Assembly: GCF_001429725.1 (NCBI RefSeq)
Contig: NZ_LMHV01000040.1
Coordinates: 17,825-81,824 of the forward strand
DNA: 64,000 nt
Source: Rhizobium sp. Root708
Lineage (GTDB): Bacteria; Pseudomonadota; Alphaproteobacteria; Rhizobiales; Rhizobiaceae
Direction: 5' to 3'
The translations under genes and the position numbers were made by a program. Below, one piece after another: positions 61,247 through 64,000 of the stretch. The notes under the pieces are model-generated. The model did not search any database. It saw only the letters and a program-made list of their open reading frames with translations, and had not been told where the DNA came from. How positions within the stretch are numbered: the stretch's first letter is position 1; each line of letters opens with the position of its first letter.

Positions 61247-62266
61247 TTATGCTTTTGGCTTCTCGACGTGGCCGCCGAAGCCGGCACGCATCGCCGAAAG
61301 AACCTTGTTGGCGAATTCGTCGTTGTCGCGGGAAGAAAAGCGACCGTAGAGAGCCGCGCTGAGAACCGGGGTCGGCACGCTCTCGTCGATCGCCGCCATG
61401 ATCGTCCACCGGCCTTCGCCGGAGTCCGATACGCGGCCTGCGTATTTGGCAAGCGCGGGGTCTACATGCAGCGCGTCGGACGTCAGATCGAGCAGCCAGG
61501 ACGTGATCACGCTACCGCGGCGCCATACCTCGGCGACATCCTGCAGATTGAAGTCGTAACGATAGTGCTCGGGGTGTGCCAGCGGCGCGGTTTCGGCATC
61601 GGCCTCCTGCGAGCCGGACCCGATATTCGCATGCTTCAGAATATTGAACCCTTCGGCATAAGCGGCCATCAGACCGTATTCGATCCCGTTGTGGACCATC
61701 TTGACGAAGTGCCCGGCGCCGTGAGGACCGCAATGCAGATATCCCTTTTCGGCGGTGCTCTCCGGCTGCTCACTCCTGTTCGACGACGGTGGAACGTCGC
61801 CCGCACCGGGTGCAAGCGAAGCAAAGATCGGCGACAGCGACTGGACGATGCCCTTTTCGCCGCCAATCATCAGGCAATAGCCACGCTCGAGGCCGAAGAC
61901 GCCGCCGCTGGTGCCGACATCGACGTAGTGAATGCCCTTGGTGATCAGCTCCCCGCCGCGTCTGATATCGTCGTGATAATAGGAGTTGCCGCCATCGATG
62001 ATGATATCGTCGTCGTGCAGCAGCGGCACCAACTGGGCAATCACCTTGTCGGTGATCGCAGCCGGCAGCATCAGCCACACGGCGCGCGGACGCGACAGCT
62101 TGGAAACAAATTCTTCCAGCGAAGCGCTGCCAAGCGCGCCCCTGCCAACGAGATCGGCCACATTTTCGGGCTTGGCGTCATAAACGACGCACTCATGGCC
62201 ATCGCGCATCAAACGCTGGACCATATAGTTGCCCATCCGGCCCAAACCCACCATGCCAAGCTGCAT
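61247..62266 (-). CDS. gnd: 6-phosphogluconate dehydrogenase, decarboxylating, short form
   Basis: The 339-residue enzyme is the short (GntZ/YqeC-type) form. It has the Rossmann start MVGLGRMGNYMVQRL, DGGNSYYHDD, the catalytic Lys region HGAGHFVKMVHNGIEYG and the downstream EVWRRGSVITSWLLDL. An insertion (about residues 165-188, PPSSNRSEQPESTAEKGYL) lies before the catalytic Lys. Short forms often prefer NAD+; this is not shown by sequence alone. ATG 62266 (MQLGMVG) follows AGGAG; an upstream in-frame extension to 62347 is unlikely. Confidence 0.9.
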   Translation of the reverse strand: MQLGMVGLGRMGNYMVQRLMRDGHECVVYDAKPENVADLVGRGALGSASLEEFVSKLSRPRAVWLMLPAAITDKVIAQLVPLLHDDDIIIDGGNSYYHDDIRRGGELITKGIHYVDVGTSGGVFGLERGYCLMIGGEKGIVQSLSPIFASLAPGAGDVPPSSNRSEQPESTAEKGYLHCGPHGAGHFVKMVHNGIEYGLMAAYAEGFNILKHANIGSGSQEADAETAPLAHPEHYRYDFNLQDVAEVWRRGSVITSWLLDLTSDALHVDPALAKYAGRVSDSGEGRWTIMAAIDESVPTPVLSAALYGRFSSRDNDEFANKVLSAMRAGFGGHVEKPKA

Positions 62267-62381
62267 CTCAAATCTCCTGCGAATTAAATCGATATGATTG
62301 CCGAAATTAGCACTCGCAGTGCAGCAAGCAAGCGAAGTCTCCGTCACATTCGAGCGATTTCATCGCCGCACCCGTGATCAC

Positions 62382-62981
62382 TCAGCTTTCCGGGGCAAGC
62401 ACGACGCGGCCGCTCGTGGCATCCGCGAGGATCACCGCGATATCGGCGGCGCTGGCCTGCGGCACTGTCAGGACAAGCGCTGCACCTGAATCCACAAAGG
62501 TCTCCTGAACGATGCGCACCGAAGGGAAAGCAGCCAGCTTCGCCTTCACCAAGGCAAGATCGGAGAACTGGACTGTGATTTCTGCATCGAGCGTCGGGAT
62601 CAGTTCGATGATCGACGCCGCGCGCAGACAGGCGGCGGCCGTTCCGCCATAGGCACGGATCAGCCCGCCGGTCCCGAGCAGCACGCCCCCGAACCAGCGC
62701 GTCACGACGACCGCCACCTTGTCCAGGGATTGGCCGTCAATGGCCTGAAGAATGGGCTTGCCGGCCGTTCCGCTCGGCTCGCCGTCGTCGCTGAAACGAT
62801 AGGACTGACCGATGCGCCAGGCCCAGCAATTGTGGTTCGCGCCGGTTTCGCTATGGCTCGCCAGGAAATCCTTGGCCGCCTGCTCCGAGGCCACTGGAGC
62901 CGCGATCGCACGGAAACGGCTCTTCTTGACGATCTGCTCGAAGTTTTCGACACGTTCCAATGCAAACATGCCGATTGGCAT
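62382..62981 (-). CDS. YigZ/IMPACT-family protein
   Basis: The 199-residue protein has the UPF0029 domain: KKSRFRAIAAPVASEQAAKDFL, ANHNCWAWRIG, FSDDGEPSGTAGKPIL (the invariant DDGEPSGTAG), VVVTRWFGGVLLGTGGLIRAY, and a C-terminal ferredoxin-like DUF1949-type part. The molecular role is unclear; relatives bind ribosome-associated factors. ATG 62981 and 62969 are both possible. Confidence 0.88.
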   Translation of the reverse strand: MPIGMFALERVENFEQIVKKSRFRAIAAPVASEQAAKDFLASHSETGANHNCWAWRIGQSYRFSDDGEPSGTAGKPILQAIDGQSLDKVAVVVTRWFGGVLLGTGGLIRAYGGTAAACLRAASIIELIPTLDAEITVQFSDLALVKAKLAAFPSVRIVQETFVDSGAALVLTVPQASAADIAVILADATSGRVVLAPES

Positions 62982-63025
62982 ATCGCCGCGATGGAGTGCC
63001 GCGCAAGAAAAACCGTGACCACAAA

Positions 63026-63060
63026 CGAAAACGCCCGCTGGTGAGCAGCGGGCGTTTTCG
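63026..63060. terminator. Strong bidirectional terminator
   Basis: A perfect 15-bp stem CGAAAACGCCCGCTG / CAGCGGGCGTTTTCG with loop GTGAG lies between the DUF1127 gene and yigZ. T-rich stem ends make it active in either direction. Confidence 0.9.
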
Positions 63061-63088
63061 AGAAGATCGTAAGATCCGCTGCGACCGA

Positions 63089-63235
63089 TTAGCGGCCGAC
63101 AGCTTCGCGTGCGACGCGATGGATGTCCGTACGGTCGATGCCGAGGTCGTGGAGTTCGCGGTTCGACATACGGCCGAGTTCAGAAATGGTCTGACGGAAC
63201 TTGCGCCAGTTATTGAAAGAGCGTGCTACGTTCAT
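63089..63235 (-). CDS. DUF1127 small protein
   Basis: The 48-residue frame begins MNVARSFNNWRKFRQT and continues ISELGRMSNRELHDLGIDRT, ending AREAVGR: the DUF1127 signature. ATG 63235 has AAGGGGA upstream. In Agrobacterium and Rhodobacter, DUF1127 proteins (e.g. CcaF1) bind RNA and affect sRNA/mRNA turnover and stress responses. It is monocistronic and bounded by a terminator. Confidence 0.9.
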   Translation of the reverse strand: MNVARSFNNWRKFRQTISELGRMSNRELHDLGIDRTDIHRVAREAVGR

Positions 63236-63685
63236 GATAATCCCCTTTCCTAGGGCTTGTCGGTTTCGGCTGCCAGTCCGTGGCGCCGTTGTTCATCTGT
63301 TGAGGTGAATATAAGCGCACGCCGTTGCTCGTAACAGCGCCAAGATGACAACCCATCAATGCGCAAAACGCATAGCTCATTTCTATATGATCAATTTCTA
63401 AGCAGAACGGCGCGGACCACGTCAGGCTGCCGTCAACAGAGCCCAACCATTGGGCGCTGAGGCCAGTTGTTAAACAAGGCTTAACCAAACGCCTGAATCG
63501 CCGGTCAATTGGCGAAAAGATGCCCGACGACAAGGGAGCCGCCAGCACCGTCGCAAAACAAGCCGCGAATTGCGGAGAGCGCATAGCTGGATTGCACGCG
63601 GATGAGGTCCGCCGGACCCATCCATTGCAAAGGCTGAAAAAGGGAAAAGTGCGATCCGCGGCAACCGATGGAGGTTTACGATCCT
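63236..63685. other. Intergenic stretch without supported gene
   Basis: About 450 bases upstream of the DUF1127 gene. Open frames on both strands (for instance plus 63520-63819) lack ribosome sites and protein-like character and overlap the structured RNA candidate. Promoters for the DUF1127 gene must lie here but none is convincing. Confidence 0.5.
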
Positions 63686-63861
63686 GGGTGCCTACAAACG
63701 TAGGTGGGCGCCATATGTCCAAGCCCACGGGCCTGGTCAGGGACAGCTCCCTTTGGATCGAGTATGGCCCCAGGGATTGTGGTTCCTGTCGCGAGGCGCA
63801 GATCGCAGTCTCTATATAAGGCTGATCGTTGGGGTACGCCAGAGGCTCCGGAGCGGCACCC
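63686..63861 (+). ncRNA. Candidate rod-shaped structured RNA (6S-like)
   Basis: Outer arms GGGTGCC (63686-63692) and GGCACCC (63855-63861) close a 176-nt region. Inside, CAGGGAC pairs with GTTCCTG (one G-T) and GCCT with AGGC, TCCC with GGGA, forming a long interrupted rod; the 3' side contains a small hairpin CAGTC/GGCTG. Length, closing stem, and a central bubble with a 3'-side hairpin resemble 6S RNA (SsrS). The identification is tentative and strand is inferred from the fold. No clear promoter or terminator is visible. Confidence 0.4.
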
Positions 63862-63873
63862 TCGAATTATTAT

Positions 63874-64000
63874 CTAGTTCAGTTCGGCCGAAGCCCGACC
63901 GTTCAGCTTGTCGGTGATCCCGCGGATATGGCCGGTCATCTCGACGATCGCGGCCGCAACGCTCTCCTCGGTTCGGACAGTCGCGGCAAGCACCGTATCG
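63874..64000 (-). CDS. C-terminal end of a protein cut by the window edge
   Basis: A 42-codon open frame ends with TAG at 63876-63874 and runs off the right edge. It reads DTVLAATVRTEESVAAAIVE, then MTGHIRGITDKLNGRASAELN: a helical, coiled-coil-like end with coding-type codon use. It could be the C-terminus of a chemotaxis or coiled-coil protein; too little is present to name it. Confidence 0.6.
   Translation of the reverse strand, partial: DTVLAATVRTEESVAAAIVEMTGHIRGITDKLNGRASAELN

Noticed and set aside
63210..63728. 172-residue minus-strand frame overlapping the DUF1127 gene
   Set aside because: Overlaps a well-supported DUF1127 gene in another frame and the structured RNA candidate; no ribosome site.
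63520..63819. 99-residue plus-strand frame
   Set aside because: Lies over the structured RNA candidate, lacks a ribosome site and protein-like pattern.
1..64000. Search for CRISPR arrays, IS elements, att sites and prophage genes
   Set aside because: No regularly spaced repeats, transposase motifs, integrase motifs or flanking direct repeats were seen; the only tandem repeats are coding repeats at the left edge.

Overview
The window looks like chromosomal DNA of a Rhizobiaceae alphaproteobacterium, most likely Rhizobium or a close relative. The basis is the high GC content, the sulfolipid cluster sqdB-sqdD-sqdC, the acid-tolerance pair lpiA-acvB, the Rhizobiales order ybgC-tolQRAB-pal-cpoB-tilS-ftsH-glmM, an alphaproteobacterial serC leader, and an sRNA that looks like the AbcR/alpha-r15 family. 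No prophage, transposon, plasmid backbone or CRISPR array was seen. Gene identities come from reading translated sequence and motifs; no database search was run.

Layout. 1-1.7 kb: a truncated secreted collagen-like, His/Gly-rich protein, divergent from a transglutaminase-like cysteine protease. 1.7-10 kb (minus): the high-affinity K+ uptake operon kdpF-A-B-C-D-E, led by a second tiny membrane peptide and with an extra 51-residue membrane protein between kdpA and kdpB. 10-15 kb: an ArnT-like glycosyltransferase, the AbcR-like sRNA, a poorly coding stretch, a CelD-type acetyltransferase, small secreted proteins and tRNA-Met. 15-20 kb (minus): mnmA, a cyclic-nucleotide-gated K+ channel (MlotiK1 type) and a PAS-PAS-GGDEF-EAL enzyme. 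20-23.5 kb: a MerR-family metal sensor divergent from a Zn/Cd/Pb P-type ATPase, then small envelope proteins. 23.5-27.5 kb (minus): serC-serA behind the serC leader, then an outer-membrane beta-barrel. 27.6-39 kb (minus): glmM, ftsH, tilS, cpoB, pal, tolB, tolA, tolR, tolQ, ybgC. 39-43 kb: sqdBDC and an Ala-rich coiled-coil protein. 43-49 kb: 5-formyl-THF cyclo-ligase, YmdB phosphoesterase, an unusual metallo-beta-lactamase-fold protein, a general stress flavoprotein, yebC, IalB-like and SH3-like secreted proteins, and a luciferase-like oxidoreductase. 49-54.8 kb: a chemoreceptor, ruvC-ruvA-ruvB and a DinB-like protein. 54.8-63.2 kb (minus): acvB and lpiA, an MscS-type channel, short-form 6-phosphogluconate dehydrogenase, a YigZ protein and a DUF1127 peptide. 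63.7-63.9 kb: a possible rod-shaped structured RNA, then a gene cut by the right edge.

Shared themes. Much of the window concerns envelope integrity and ionic or osmotic stress: K+ uptake (Kdp), a K+ channel and a mechanosensitive channel; Tol-Pal for outer-membrane constriction; SQDG and lysyl-phosphatidylglycerol for membrane charge; and FtsH. The rest is housekeeping (serine synthesis, tRNA modification, Holliday-junction resolution, peptidoglycan precursor supply). The least explained items are the collagen-like protein, the extra kdp membrane peptide, a 51-codon frame with no ordinary start between the K+ channel gene and mnmA, the altered metal site of the MBL-fold protein, and the candidate RNAs.
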